Counted from the stretch's first letter, positions 43,908 to 52,117 are shown. The stretch is DNA of 64,000 nt from Microcella alkaliphila (GCF_004216855.1 NZ_SGXT01000018.1:1-64000); one strand, 5' to 3'. Notes: generated from the sequence alone by a model not told the origin. Translations and numbers: made by a program.

Positions 43908-45390
43908 CGCGCGCCGCATCGCACTCGCCTCGGGGCGGGCCGGGCTCAGCCTGCTCGCCGCCGGGGCGGCCGTCGCGCTCGGGGCGGCGGCGCTACTCGT
44001 GCCGGGCCCGACCGTCACCCCCGACGTTGTCGCCATTACCGTGACGCCCGACCGTTCCGACCAGACGCTCGCCTGCCCGGGCGGCGTGTTCGGGCTCACG
44101 CCGGGCGACAATCCCCAGCTCACCGTGGCCGCCATGCCGCGCCTCGTGACCGCCGGCACCGGCGCGACCGTCGCCGCGCTCGACGGCAGCGACGCGCTGC
44201 CGAGCGAACTGCCCGCCGAGACGCCGCTCGTCGCGGCCGACCCGCCCGCCGCGGTCACCCTGCCCGTCTCCGCCCCCGACGAGCTCGTCGCCGCCGTCGA
44301 CAGCGTGAGCGTGCGCACCCCCGACATCTTCGGCTTCGCGGCGGCCGAATGCGCGCCCGCGAGCCGCACCGGGTGGCTCGTGGGCGGCGACACCACCGTC
44401 GGGCGCACCACATGGGTTGCCGTGGCGAACCCCGGGCCCATCGACGCCACCATCGACCTGGCGCTCTACGGCGCGGGCGGCGCGATCACGGCCCCCGGCA
44501 CCACGGGAATCATCGTGCCGAGCGGCTTCCAGCGCGTCGTCGCGCTCGGCGGACTCGCCGTCGACCAAACGTCGCCGATCGTCAGCGTCACGGCCCGCGC
44601 GGGCTCGGTCACCGCGACACTGCAGACGAGCACCGTGCGCGGGCTCGAGCCCGGCGGGCTGTCTGTCGTCACCGCCGCCGAGACCGCCGCCACGCGGCTC
44701 GTGATCCCCGGCGTGCCGATCATCGACCCCGACCGCGTGCAGGAGCGCGCCACGGCCGTCGGGCCTGACCTGCTGCCCACCCTGCGACTGCTTGCCCCGG
44801 GCGAGGACGGGGCCGACGTGACGGTGCGCCTCGTTCGCGCGGGCGCCGTCGATGCCGAGCCCGAAGCATCCATCATTCCGCCGATCATCGCGGTGCTCGA
44901 GGGCGGAACGGTGCTCGACCTGCCGCTGCCCGAACTGCCCGCCGGCGACTGGGCGTTCCTCGTCGACGCCAGCGCGCCCGTCGTCGCGGGAGTGCGGGTG
45001 AGCGTCGTCGACGCCGACCCCGACGTGCTACCCGGGCCGGTCGGGGGCGTTGCGCCGTCGATCGATCAGCACTGGATCTCCGCCTCCCCGCTTCTCCCCG
45101 ACGGCATCACCGCGCTCGGCACGGTCGGCGACCTCGCCGGCACGACAGCGCGGCTGCACCTCGCCGCGCCCGCCGACGGCGCCACCGTCGACCTCGACGG
45201 GCGCCTCATCGAGGTGCCCGCCGGCGGGGCCGTGAGCCTGCCCGTCGCGGGCAGTACGCCGCTGCGCATCACGATCGCCGGCGGCGACGTGAGCGCATCC
45301 GTCAGCTATCGGGGGGATGCGGCGATCGCGACCACGCGCATCCTCGCCCCGCGGGCGGCCACGCCGCCGCTCGTCATCCTGCCGCAGTAG
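43900..45390 (+). CDS. DUF5719 family exported protein
   Basis: About 496 residues. One N-terminal span (AGLSLLAAGAAVALGAAALLV, residues 13-33), then an extracytoplasmic region made of repeated beta-rich modules such as TTWVAVANPGPIDATIDLALYG and GGLSVVTAAETAATRLVIPGVP. This resembles the DUF5719 proteins that follow the large GT2-membrane protein in many actinobacteria. ATG at 43900 overlaps the preceding stop by eight bases, so expression is coupled. Function unknown; the pairing suggests a periplasmic partner of the glycosyltransferase. It ends 34 bases before a convergent gene. Confidence 0.8.
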   Translation: MTDARRIALASGRAGLSLLAAGAAVALGAAALLVPGPTVTPDVVAITVTPDRSDQTLACPGGVFGLTPGDNPQLTVAAMPRLVTAGTGATVAALDGSDALPSELPAETPLVAADPPAAVTLPVSAPDELVAAVDSVSVRTPDIFGFAAAECAPASRTGWLVGGDTTVGRTTWVAVANPGPIDATIDLALYGAGGAITAPGTTGIIVPSGFQRVVALGGLAVDQTSPIVSVTARAGSVTATLQTSTVRGLEPGGLSVVTAAETAATRLVIPGVPIIDPDRVQERATAVGPDLLPTLRLLAPGEDGADVTVRLVRAGAVDAEPEASIIPPIIAVLEGGTVLDLPLPELPAGDWAFLVDASAPVVAGVRVSVVDADPDVLPGPVGGVAPSIDQHWISASPLLPDGITALGTVGDLAGTTARLHLAAPADGATVDLDGRLIEVPAGGAVSLPVAGSTPLRITIAGGDVSASVSYRGDAAIATTRILAPRAATPPLVILPQ

Positions 45391-45424
45391 CGCGTCTGTC
45401 CGCGCCGCCGCCGGCCCGTGGCGT

Positions 45425-45919
45425 TTACCAGTGGCGGAAGCGGTCGGGGGCGAGATCCCACGGGTCCTTGCCGATCAGTTCGCCGACCGCGCGGAACACG
45501 CAGTTCTCGATCATCATGCGGCGGTGCCAGTCGTCGTCACGGTGCAGGCGGCTCATGCGCTCGATCGGGATGCGGAAGAGAATCACCCGCTGCTGCGCGG
45601 GGATCGAGCGCCACCGCGCCACGCCGTTCACCCCCGGCGGCTGCTCGGGCATCGGCATGACGTCGATGCGCAGGCCCGACAGCTCGGTCGGCCACTCGTC
45701 GACCAGATACTCGGCCGTCGCCCGCACCGTCTGCTCGAACAGGTCGCGGCGGGTGTGCACGGGCCGCAGCTGGGCGCCCGGCAGCTGCGAGCGACCGGCC
45801 TTGCCGTGGCGGGCGCGGCGGCGGCCCTGCGCGGCGCGGCCGGCAGGAGCGCCGCCGTTGGGAGTTCCGCCCGTGGCGGATGGACCCGACAGCGGGTCGC
45901 CGGCGCGCGAGGAGGGCAT
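45425..45919 (-). CDS. Zincin-like metallopeptidase-family protein lacking HExxH
   Basis: About 164 residues. A low-complexity Gly/Ala/Pro/Arg N-terminus (to about residue 60) leads into RRDLFEQTVRATAEYLVDEWPTELSGLRIDVMPMPE and RVILFRIPIERMSRL, then MMIENCVFRAVGELIGKDPWDLAP. The order matches the small zincin family found beside whiB2 (Rv3259-like). The helix that carries HExxH in active members reads MIENCVFRAVGEL, so zinc protease activity is doubtful. ATG at 45919 is chosen because TACGCT lies six bases upstream on the same strand; longer versions start upstream. It is divergent from the DUF3499 gene with 49 bases between starts. Confidence 0.7.
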   Translation of the reverse strand: MPSSRAGDPLSGPSATGGTPNGGAPAGRAAQGRRRARHGKAGRSQLPGAQLRPVHTRRDLFEQTVRATAEYLVDEWPTELSGLRIDVMPMPEQPPGVNGVARWRSIPAQQRVILFRIPIERMSRLHRDDDWHRRMMIENCVFRAVGELIGKDPWDLAPDRFRHW

Positions 45920-45925
45920 GCCGCC

Positions 45926-45931
45926 AGCGTA
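45926..45931 (-). promoter_or_regulatory. Candidate leaderless -10 element of the zincin-like gene
   Basis: On the minus strand TACGCT stands six bases before the ATG at 45919. It lies back-to-back with the element at 45956 for the divergent gene. Confidence 0.42.
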
Positions 45932-45955
45932 CCCGCGCATGTCCGAGCCCCGCCG

Positions 45956-45961
45956 TATGCT
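45956..45961 (+). promoter_or_regulatory. Candidate leaderless -10 element of the DUF3499 gene
   Basis: TATGCT stands seven bases before the ATG at 45969, with no ribosome site; this also helps choose that start over an ATG at 45957. Confidence 0.42.
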
Positions 45962-45968
45962 GAACCCG

Positions 45969-46181
45969 ATGACCTCCCGGCAGTGCAGCAAAGTGGCGTG
46001 CAACAACGCCGCCATCTCGACGCTGACGTACGACTACGCCGACTCGATGGCCGTGCTCGGGCCGCTCGCGCAGCGCCGCGAACCGCACACCTATGACCTG
46101 TGCGAGAAGCACTCGCAGCGGTTGTCGGCACCGCAGGGCTGGCACATCGTGCGGTACTCGGCGCTCGGCGAGGTCGGCTGA
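45969..46181 (+). CDS. DUF3499 family protein
   Basis: 70-residue cytoplasmic protein with RQCSKVACNNAAISTLTYDYADSMAVLGPLA, then HTYDLCEKHSQRLSAPQGWHIVRY. The pattern C-x4-C ... C-x2-H looks like a small zinc ribbon. DUF3499 is conserved between the zincin-like gene and phosphomannomutase across actinobacteria (Rv3258c in M. tuberculosis). Function unknown. The start is the ATG that follows the TATGCT element; upstream in-frame sequence is Arg-rich and lacks the family pattern. Confidence 0.87.
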   Translation: MTSRQCSKVACNNAAISTLTYDYADSMAVLGPLAQRREPHTYDLCEKHSQRLSAPQGWHIVRYSALGEVG

Positions 46182-46242
46182 GAGCCTCAACCCCGGGCCC
46201 GCCCGGTCCAACATTGATCGGCCGCGCCCGGGCCCGAGTCGC

Positions 46243-46248
46243 TAGCGT
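46243..46248 (+). promoter_or_regulatory. Candidate leaderless -10 element of the phosphomannomutase gene
   Basis: TAGCGT lies six bases before the GTG at 46255; no ribosome-binding sequence. TTGATC at 46214 is too distant (23 bases) to be a normal -35. Confidence 0.45.
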
Positions 46249-46254
46249 AGAGGC

Positions 46255-47691
46255 GTGCAGACCACCCCTGACCTTTCGGCATTCATCAAGGCCTACGACG
46301 TGCGCGGTCTCGTCGGCTCGCAACTCACCGACGAGGTCGTCGAGGCGCTCGGCGCCGCCTTCGTCGACGAGCTGAGCGCCGCCGGGCAGCGCATCGCCGT
46401 CGGCCACGACATGCGTGACTCGTCGCCCGGCTTCACGGAGGCGTTCGCGCGCGGCGCCGTCGCCCGAGGAGCCCACGTCGAAAACCTGGGGCTGTGCTCG
46501 ACCGACGAGACGTACTTCGTCTCGGGCCGCGACGGCATCGCCGCCGCCATGTTCACCGCCAGCCACAACCCCGCCACGTACAACGGCATCAAGTTCTGCC
46601 GCGCCGGCGCGCAGGGTGTGAGCCTCGACACGGGGCTTGCGGGCATTCGCGACCGGGCCCAGGCGTACCTCGACGCCGGAGGGGTCGAGGCGTTGCCCGC
46701 CGACCGCCTCGGATCGCTCACAACACGGGACGTGCTGGCCGACTACGCCGCATACCTGCGCGAGCTCGTTGATCTGTCCACCGTACGACCGTTGACGATC
46801 GTCGTCGATGCCGGAAACGGCATGGGCGGCATGACCGTGCCCGCAGTGCTCGGCACGGGAGCGGGGCTTCCTGCGTTGCCGCTCACGATCATCCCGCTGT
46901 ATTTCGAGCTCGACGGAACCTTCCCCAACCACGAGGCGAACCCGCTCGTGCCGGCGAACCTCGTCGACCTGCAAAAGGCTGTCGTCAAACACGGCGCCCA
47001 CCTCGGGCTCGCCTTCGACGGCGACGCCGACCGCTGCTTCGTCGTCGACGAGCTCGGGCAGCCGGTGACGCCGAGCGCGGTGGCCGCGATCGTCGCGCGC
47101 CGGGAGGTCGAACGCGTGCGCGCCGCAGGGGAGGCCGGGCCCATCTCGGTGGTGCACAACCTCATCACGTCGCGCATCGTGCCCGAGACGATCGAGGCGG
47201 TCGGTGCCGAGGCGGTGCGCACCCGCGTCGGGCACTCGCTCATCAAGGACGTCATGCACGAGACCGGCGCGATCTTCGGCGGCGAGCACTCGGCGCACTA
47301 CTACTTCCGCGACTTCTGGGGTGCCGACAACGGCATGCTCGCCGCGCTGCACCTCATCGCCCAGTTCGGGGTCTACGACGGGCCGCTGTCGCGCCTCGCT
47401 GCCGAGTACACGCCGTACGCGGCGAGCGGCGAAATCAACTCGGTGGTCGACGACGTGCCCGCGGCGTACACCCGCATCGTCGACGCGTTCACCGGCCGGG
47501 CCGAGATCGACGACCTCGACGGGCTGACCTTCACCGGCACGTTCGACGGCGGGCCGGCTGGCGCGGGCTGGTACTGGTTCAACGTGCGCCCGTCGAACAC
47601 CGAACCGCTCCTTCGCCTGAACGCCGAGGGGTCGACGCAGCCCATCATGGAGGCGATCCGCGACGAGGTGCTCACGCTGATCCGCGCCTAG
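46255..47691 (+). CDS. manB: Phosphomannomutase/phosphoglucomutase
   Basis: Interconverts mannose 6-phosphate and mannose 1-phosphate (and probably the glucose phosphates), between ManA and GDP-mannose synthesis. The 478-residue protein has the phosphoserine in TASHNP (Ser103), the metal loop DGDADR at 255-260, the sugar-binding loop GEHSAHYY at 343-350 and the phosphate-binding RPSNTEP near 450. The domain order and length are normal for bacterial PMM/PGM. The GTG start is leaderless by pattern. DUF3499 precedes it, as in mycobacteria. A 465-base non-coding gap with large inverted repeats follows. Confidence 0.94.
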   Translation: MQTTPDLSAFIKAYDVRGLVGSQLTDEVVEALGAAFVDELSAAGQRIAVGHDMRDSSPGFTEAFARGAVARGAHVENLGLCSTDETYFVSGRDGIAAAMFTASHNPATYNGIKFCRAGAQGVSLDTGLAGIRDRAQAYLDAGGVEALPADRLGSLTTRDVLADYAAYLRELVDLSTVRPLTIVVDAGNGMGGMTVPAVLGTGAGLPALPLTIIPLYFELDGTFPNHEANPLVPANLVDLQKAVVKHGAHLGLAFDGDADRCFVVDELGQPVTPSAVAAIVARREVERVRAAGEAGPISVVHNLITSRIVPETIEAVGAEAVRTRVGHSLIKDVMHETGAIFGGEHSAHYYFRDFWGADNGMLAALHLIAQFGVYDGPLSRLAAEYTPYAASGEINSVVDDVPAAYTRIVDAFTGRAEIDDLDGLTFTGTFDGGPAGAGWYWFNVRPSNTEPLLRLNAEGSTQPIMEAIRDEVLTLIRA

Positions 47692-47796
47692 GCTGCGCGG
47701 GGTCTGCGCGGGCGCGGACGCGCCTGCCGCGCGCTCCCCCGCGACGTGCGCGCTGCCGCCTATCCTTCCGTTCCCGCGCGTCCCCATGCCTGCGGT

Positions 47797-47870
47797 CGCC
47801 GAGGCAAGGGTTTGCGTCGAAACAAGGGTTCGCGCGGCCTTGTCTCGGCGCGAACCGTTGTTTCGACGCA
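47797..47870 (+). repeat. Two interlocking inverted repeats between manB and sahH
   Basis: Arms 47813-47835 and 47848-47870 are complementary over 23 positions with one G-G mismatch, enclosing 12 bases. A second pair, 47797-47809 with 47838-47850, is complementary over 13 positions with one G-U. The pairs share 47848-47850, so the structures compete or form a pseudoknot-like fold. It lies about 105 bases after the manB stop and 287 before sahH. There is no U-tract. It could be a strong terminator, a regulatory leader or a mobile repeat. The rest of 47692-48156 shows no credible gene. Confidence 0.7.
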
Positions 47871-47930
47871 GTCCCGGCCCTGCGACCGGGTCGCTTGCTG
47901 TCAGGATCGGCGCACACGGCGTGCGCGTGT

Positions 47931-47968
47931 GCGCAACTCGAGCCGGTGTGCGCGTGCACGAGTTGCGC
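47931..47968 (+). repeat. Inverted repeat upstream of sahH
   Basis: GCGCAACTCG (47931-47940) and CGAGTTGCGC (47959-47968) are perfect complements with an 18-base loop. It is the second structured element of the gap before sahH; either a hairpin or two half-sites for a dimeric regulator. Confidence 0.6.
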
Positions 47969-48144
47969 GAACCCGCGCGACGTCACGTTCCGCGTCCCGC
48001 GCGGCAGGATCGACTATGCGGCACTCTGCGCACAGGGCGACAGTCTGTTCTGCCGCTTGGCGCCCAAACTGACGCGCGGGGGCGTCGTCCGTCACGCGCC
48101 GTCACGCGGGATGCACGCCCAGCGCATCCGGGGAAATCTCCTGC

Positions 48145-48150
48145 GAGAAT
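48145..48150 (+). promoter_or_regulatory. Candidate leaderless -10 element of sahH
   Basis: GAGAAT lies six bases before the ATG at 48157. Together with the absence of a ribosome site, it suggests a leaderless transcript, separate from any longer transcript through the upstream hairpins. Confidence 0.4.
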
Positions 48151-48156
48151 GTGGGC

Positions 48157-49692
48157 ATGGCTTCCGACACCGCCGCGCCCGCGCCGACCGCGCCCGCGCG
48201 CCCCGCCGACCTCGGCCCGCTCGCCACCGTCACCACCCGCAACGGCCTCGACTTCGCCGTGCGCGACCTTGCCCTCGCCGAGGCGGGGCGCCACCAGATC
48301 CGCCTCGCCGAGCACGAGATGCCCGGACTCATGGCCCTGCGCGACGAGTTCGGCCCCACCCAGCCGCTGGCCGGTGCCCGCATCGCCGGCAGCCTGCACA
48401 TGACCGTGCAGACGGCGGTGCTCATCGAGACCCTCGTCGCCCTCGGCGCCGACGTGCGCTGGGCGAGTTGCAACATCTTCTCGACGCAGGACGAGGCGGC
48501 CGCCGCCGTCGTGGTCGGGCCCCACGGCACCGTTGACGCACCCCAGGGCGCGCCCGTCTTCGCCTGGAAGGGCGAGACGCTCACCGAGTACTGGTGGGCG
48601 ACGCAGCAGATCTTCGACTTCGGCGTCGACGCCGAGGGCAACCCCGTCGGTCCGACCCTCATCCTCGACGACGGAGGCGACGCGACCCTGCTCGTGCACA
48701 AGGGCCGCGAGTTCGAGCTCGCGGGCGCCGTCCCCGACGCGCAGCCGGGCGACAGCGCCGAGTGGCGCGTGATTGTGGAGGCGCTGCGCGCATCCCTCGC
48801 CGTCGACCCGACCCGCTGGACCCGCACGGCCGAATCCATCATCGGCGTCACCGAAGAGACCACGACCGGCGTGCACCGGCTGTACGAGCTGCACCGCGAC
48901 GGGCAGCTGCTCTTCCCCGCGATCAACGTCAACGACTCGGTCACGAAGTCGAAGTTCGACAACAAGTACGGCATCCGCCACTCGCTGCCGGACGGCCTCA
49001 ACCGTGCCACCGACGTGCTGATCGGCGGCAAGACCGTCTTCGTCTGCGGCTACGGCGACGTCGGAAAGGGCAGCGCGGATGCTCTGCGCGGCCAGGGCGC
49101 GCGCGTCATCGTCTCCGAGATCGACCCGATCACGGCCCTCCAGGCCGCGATGGACGGCTACCAGGTGGCGAGGCTCGACGACGTGATCGGCGAGATCGAC
49201 ATCCTCGTCACCGCGACCGGCAACGAGGGCGTCGTCACCGTCGAGCACCTGCAGAGCCTCAAGCACCTCGCGATCGTCGCCAACGTCGGCCACTTCGACA
49301 ACGAGATCGACATGGCGGGGCTCGAATCGCTCCCCGGCGCCGAGCGGGTCGAGATCAAGCCGCAGGTGCACGAGTGGCGGCTGCCGAACGGGCGCTCGAT
49401 CCTCGTGTTGAGCGAGGGGCGCCTCATGAACCTCGGCAACGCCACCGGGCATCCGTCGTTCGTCATGAGCGCGTCGTTCACGAACCAGGTGCTCGCGCAA
49501 CTCGAGCTGCACACCAAGATCGCCGAGTACCCGGTAGGCGTGTACGTGCTGCCGAAGCTGCTCGACGAGAAGGTCGCGCGCCTGCACCTCGACGCGCTGG
49601 GCGTGAAGTTGACGCGCCTGAGCGACCGCCAGGCGCAGTACATCGGCGTGGACCCTGATGGGCCGTACAAGGTCGATCACTACCGCTACTAG
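48157..49692 (+). CDS. sahH: Adenosylhomocysteinase
   Basis: NAD-dependent enzyme of about 511 residues that splits S-adenosylhomocysteine into homocysteine and adenosine, removing the inhibitor formed by methyltransferases. Substrate-domain motifs are [17 protein letters not shown] at 77-93 and [14 protein letters not shown] at 256-269 (with the substrate Lys). The NAD loop [12 protein letters not shown] is at about 296-307, and the C-terminus YKVDHYRY gives the dimer-crossing Lys-Tyr residues. An insertion of about 40 residues after [19 protein letters not shown] is normal for bacterial forms. The ATG at 48157 is preferred over a GTG two codons earlier because it fits the -10 spacing. It has no metE or metK neighbour in the window. 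Confidence 0.97.
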   Translation: MASDTAAPAPTAPARPADLGPLATVTTRNGLDFAVRDLALAEAGRHQIRLAEHEMPGLMALRDEFGPTQPLAGARIAGSLHMTVQTAVLIETLVALGADVRWASCNIFSTQDEAAAAVVVGPHGTVDAPQGAPVFAWKGETLTEYWWATQQIFDFGVDAEGNPVGPTLILDDGGDATLLVHKGREFELAGAVPDAQPGDSAEWRVIVEALRASLAVDPTRWTRTAESIIGVTEETTTGVHRLYELHRDGQLLFPAINVNDSVTKSKFDNKYGIRHSLPDGLNRATDVLIGGKTVFVCGYGDVGKGSADALRGQGARVIVSEIDPITALQAAMDGYQVARLDDVIGEIDILVTATGNEGVVTVEHLQSLKHLAIVANVGHFDNEIDMAGLESLPGAERVEIKPQVHEWRLPNGRSILVLSEGRLMNLGNATGHPSFVMSASFTNQVLAQLELHTKIAEYPVGVYVLPKLLDEKVARLHLDALGVKLTRLSDRQAQYIGVDPDGPYKVDHYRY

Positions 49693-49718
49693 TCGGCACG
49701 TCCTGCGGCGCGGTCGCT

Positions 49719-50576
49719 CTACCCGCGGTCGGGGAACCCGTGCGGCAGCGCGCCGAGCGTCGGCGCGAGGTCGTCGAGGCGGGCGCGCTCCAGCTCGAGC
49801 GCCCGGGCCTCCCGCTCGCGGCGCAGCACCGCGACTCCCGCCAGCAGTAGCTCGGGCTCAACGCTCGGCAGTGGCGAGACGAACGGCGCAGCCTCGGTCG
49901 CGAGCGCCGCGGCCAGCCGCTGCCGGGTGGCGGGCGTGTGCCCGTCGGCCTGGCGCAGGAACTGGGCGATGCGCCGCGACAGCGAGTCGGGTATGCGCGC
50001 GACGTCGGCCGTGACCGCCCACTCGCTGAGCTCGACGGGCACGCCGAACTCGGCGGGCTCGTGTTTCGGCACCCGCTCGTACTGGCTGTATGTCCCGGCC
50101 ACCAGGTCGCCCAGCCGCTTGGCGCGCGCGTTCACCAGCCCCACGACGATGGCGAGCCCGCCGCCGGTGAACACGATCTCGAACAACCCCACGAGCGACC
50201 GGATGAACGCGTGCCGGAATCCGATCGCCCCACCGTCATCGCGCACGATGCGGGAACCGAGCGCCCAGCGTCCGAGCGACTTGCCCTGCGTCGCGCTTTC
50301 GACGACGGCGGGCACGAGCACGAGGCCGACGAACGCGCAAGCGATTCCGAGCGCGGGGTACAGGGCGTCGGGCAGGCCGCTCCCTGCGGCCAGCACAAGG
50401 GCAGCCCAGACGAGCCCGACGGTGGCGAGCACGTACACGAGGTAGTCGATGATCGCGCCGGCGGCCCGCAGGATCACGTTCGTCGCCCGCAGCTCAAGCG
50501 CCACGGCCTCACCCGTGAGCAGCTCGCGCTCGTCGTCGTGCCGGCTGAGACTCTGGGTTCCCGCCGCGGTCGACAT
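49719..50576 (-). CDS. RDD family membrane protein
   Basis: 285-residue protein with three membrane spans in the first 150 residues. The RDD domain reads LRATNVILRAAGAIIDYLVYVLA, QGKSLGRWALGSRIV and FRHAFIRSLVGLFEIV; the Arg-Ala-x-Gly-x-x-x-Asp variant replaces the canonical RxxxxxxD pattern. The remaining 130 residues are soluble and helical (SRRIAQFLRQADGHTPATRQRLAAAL). It is divergent from the SpoIIM-like gene, with only 16 bases between the two start codons. The pairing with SpoIIM, MoxR and DUF58 genes is a known actinobacterial cluster (Rv3692-Rv3695 in M. tuberculosis). Function unknown, likely membrane stress or envelope assembly. Confidence 0.88.
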   Translation of the reverse strand: MSTAAGTQSLSRHDDERELLTGEAVALELRATNVILRAAGAIIDYLVYVLATVGLVWAALVLAAGSGLPDALYPALGIACAFVGLVLVPAVVESATQGKSLGRWALGSRIVRDDGGAIGFRHAFIRSLVGLFEIVFTGGGLAIVVGLVNARAKRLGDLVAGTYSQYERVPKHEPAEFGVPVELSEWAVTADVARIPDSLSRRIAQFLRQADGHTPATRQRLAAALATEAAPFVSPLPSVEPELLLAGVAVLRREREARALELERARLDDLAPTLGALPHGFPDRG

Positions 50577-50592
50577 GCCATCATCTAAACAG

Positions 50593-51588
50593 ATGGATCT
50601 CGACGCCTACTCACACGCCCACGACGCCGAATGGCGCCGGCTCGACGAGCTGTCGCGCCAGCGCCGCTTCGATGGGCGCGACGCCGACGAGTTGATCGAC
50701 GGCTACCAGGCGGGCGCGACCCAGCTGTCGCAGATCACGACTGCTGCCGGTCAGGCCCCGCAGGCCGCACGCCTCAGCGTCCTGCTGTCGCGCGCCCGGC
50801 TGCGCTTCACGGGCGCCGCGGCCGACCCCGTCGCCCAGTTCTCGCACTACGCGACGCGAGCGGTGCCGGCGGCGCTGTACGGCATCCGCTATCTGAGCCT
50901 CGCCGTGATGGCGATCTTCGTCGCCATCGCCGCCGCCTACGCGGTATGGGTCGCGACGAACCCCGACGTGGTGGCGGCGATCGGCGACTACGAGCAGCTG
51001 CGGGTCTACGCCGAGCAAGAGTTCGTCGACTACTACCGCGAGTCGAGCGAGGGCGTCTTCGCCACCCAGGTCTTCACGAACAACGCGTGGATCGCCGCGC
51101 AGTGCGTCGCGTTCGGCATTACGGGCTTGTGGCCCGCCTTCGTGCTGTTCCAGAACGCGCAGGGCGTCGGCATCTCGGCCGGCATCATGGCCGAGTTCGA
51201 CCGCCTCGACGTGTTCTTCCTCTCGATCCTGCCGCACGGCCAGCTCGAGCTGTACGCCGTGTTCGTCGCGTGCGCCGCGGGGCTGCGCATCTTCTGGGCG
51301 TGGGTGGCGCCGGGGGCCCGCACGCGCATCCAGGCGCTCGCCGAGGACGGCCGCGCGCTGTTCGCGACGGTCGGCGGGCTCGTCGTCGCGCTGCTCGTGA
51401 GCGGCGTCATCGAGGGCGTCGTCACGCGGCAGGAGTGGCCCGACGTGATCCGCATCGGCATCGGCACGGTGGCGCTCGCGTGGTTCTTGTGGGTGCAGTG
51501 GGGGCTCGGCCGCCGCGCCGCGCTCGCGGGCGAGACGGGCGACCTCGACCCGATCAGCAGGGGAGCGCGGGTGGTCGTCGCCGACTGA
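50593..51588 (+). CDS. SpoIIM-family membrane protein
   Basis: 331-residue polytopic protein related to stage II sporulation protein M. The N-terminal 100 residues are helical and soluble (WRRLDELSRQRRFDGRDADELIDGYQ). About five spans follow, with FTNNAWIAAQCVAFGITGLWPAFVLFQN and ILPHGQLELYAVFVACAAGLRI, the family signature. The organism is not expected to sporulate; in such bacteria SpoIIM homologues sit with RDD and MoxR genes, as here. The ATG at 50593 lacks a ribosome site. The gene ends just before a perfect palindrome at 51602. Confidence 0.88.
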   Translation: MDLDAYSHAHDAEWRRLDELSRQRRFDGRDADELIDGYQAGATQLSQITTAAGQAPQAARLSVLLSRARLRFTGAAADPVAQFSHYATRAVPAALYGIRYLSLAVMAIFVAIAAAYAVWVATNPDVVAAIGDYEQLRVYAEQEFVDYYRESSEGVFATQVFTNNAWIAAQCVAFGITGLWPAFVLFQNAQGVGISAGIMAEFDRLDVFFLSILPHGQLELYAVFVACAAGLRIFWAWVAPGARTRIQALAEDGRALFATVGGLVVALLVSGVIEGVVTRQEWPDVIRIGIGTVALAWFLWVQWGLGRRAALAGETGDLDPISRGARVVVAD

Positions 51589-51601
51589 TCATCCGTCGTG
51601 A

Positions 51602-51621
51602 TCGGGATGCGCGCATCCCGA
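51602..51621 (+). terminator. Perfect 20-bp palindrome after the SpoIIM-like gene, possible terminator
   Basis: TCGGGATGCGCGCATCCCGA is self-complementary along its whole length. It lies 14 bases past the stop codon and upstream of the fur promoter region. No U-run follows directly, so termination is uncertain; a protein-binding site is the alternative. Confidence 0.4.
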
Positions 51622-51640
51622 CACGCGAACCGCTCGCTTT

Positions 51641-51655
51641 TTTGAATCAATCAAA
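51641..51655 (+). promoter_or_regulatory. Candidate Fur/CatR-type operator upstream of fur-katA
   Basis: TTTGA-ATCAA-TCAAA forms an inverted repeat inside a short A+T-rich island, very unusual in this GC-rich region and directly upstream of a Fur-family gene. The sequence that follows (AATAAAGAGGGTAGGG) would hold the promoter and ribosome site. Autoregulation of fur-katA by the Fur protein is the expected arrangement for peroxide-sensing members. Confidence 0.5.
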
Positions 51656-51677
51656 TAAAGAGGGTAGGGTGATCACC

Positions 51678-52103
51678 ATGACCCCGACCGCCGAAGGCCG
51701 CCTCCGCGCGGCCGGACTGCGCGTCACCGCCGGACGCATTCGCGTGCTCGAGCGGCTCGCCGAGGCACCCCACTCCGACGCCGATACCGTGCACCGCATG
51801 GTGACGGCCGCCGGGGGGCACCTCACGCTGCAGGCCGTGCACAACGTGCTCACCGACCTCACCGAGGCGGGGCTCGTTCGGCGCATCGAACCGGCCCGCA
51901 GCCCCGCTCGCTACGAGACGCGCATCGGTGACAACCACCACCACGTCGTCTGCACGCGGTGCGGGGCGGTGACCGACATCGACTGCGTTGTGGGGCACGC
52001 TCCGTGCCTCATGCCGTCCGAGACGGGTGGCTACGCAATCCAGACGGCCGAGGTCACGTTCTGGGGCTTGTGCCCCGAATGCCGAACGTCACCGATCACC
52101 TGA
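51678..52103 (+). CDS. Fur-family transcriptional regulator (FurA/CatR/PerR-like)
   Basis: Winged-helix metal-dependent repressor of 141 residues. The DNA-binding half has [30 protein letters not shown] and [22 protein letters not shown]; the metal-binding half has [19 protein letters not shown] and WGLCPEC, giving two CxxC-type pairs for structural zinc. Directly upstream of katA with 14 bases between, as for peroxide-sensing FurA or CatR regulators that control catalase. The ATG at 51678 follows GGGTAGGG; a GTG three codons earlier is possible. The A+T-rich palindrome at 51641 is its likely binding site. Confidence 0.9.
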   Translation: MTPTAEGRLRAAGLRVTAGRIRVLERLAEAPHSDADTVHRMVTAAGGHLTLQAVHNVLTDLTEAGLVRRIEPARSPARYETRIGDNHHHVVCTRCGAVTDIDCVVGHAPCLMPSETGGYAIQTAEVTFWGLCPECRTSPIT

Positions 52104-52117
52104 AGGAGAGCATCCGC

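Noticed and set aside
46186-46235. Repeated CCCGGGCCCG motif between DUF3499 and manB
   Set aside because: Two short GC palindromes are easily found by chance at this base composition; no consistent structure or spacing was seen.
45628-47787. 719-codon open frame on the minus strand across manB and neighbours
   Set aside because: It is antisense to manB with its complete catalytic motifs and has an Arg/Gly-rich composition typical of high-G+C shadow frames.
47692-48156. S-adenosylhomocysteine riboswitch in front of sahH
   Set aside because: The inverted repeats do not match the known SAH riboswitch core as far as can be judged by eye, and sahH appears to have a leaderless start. An Infernal search with the SAH model would decide.
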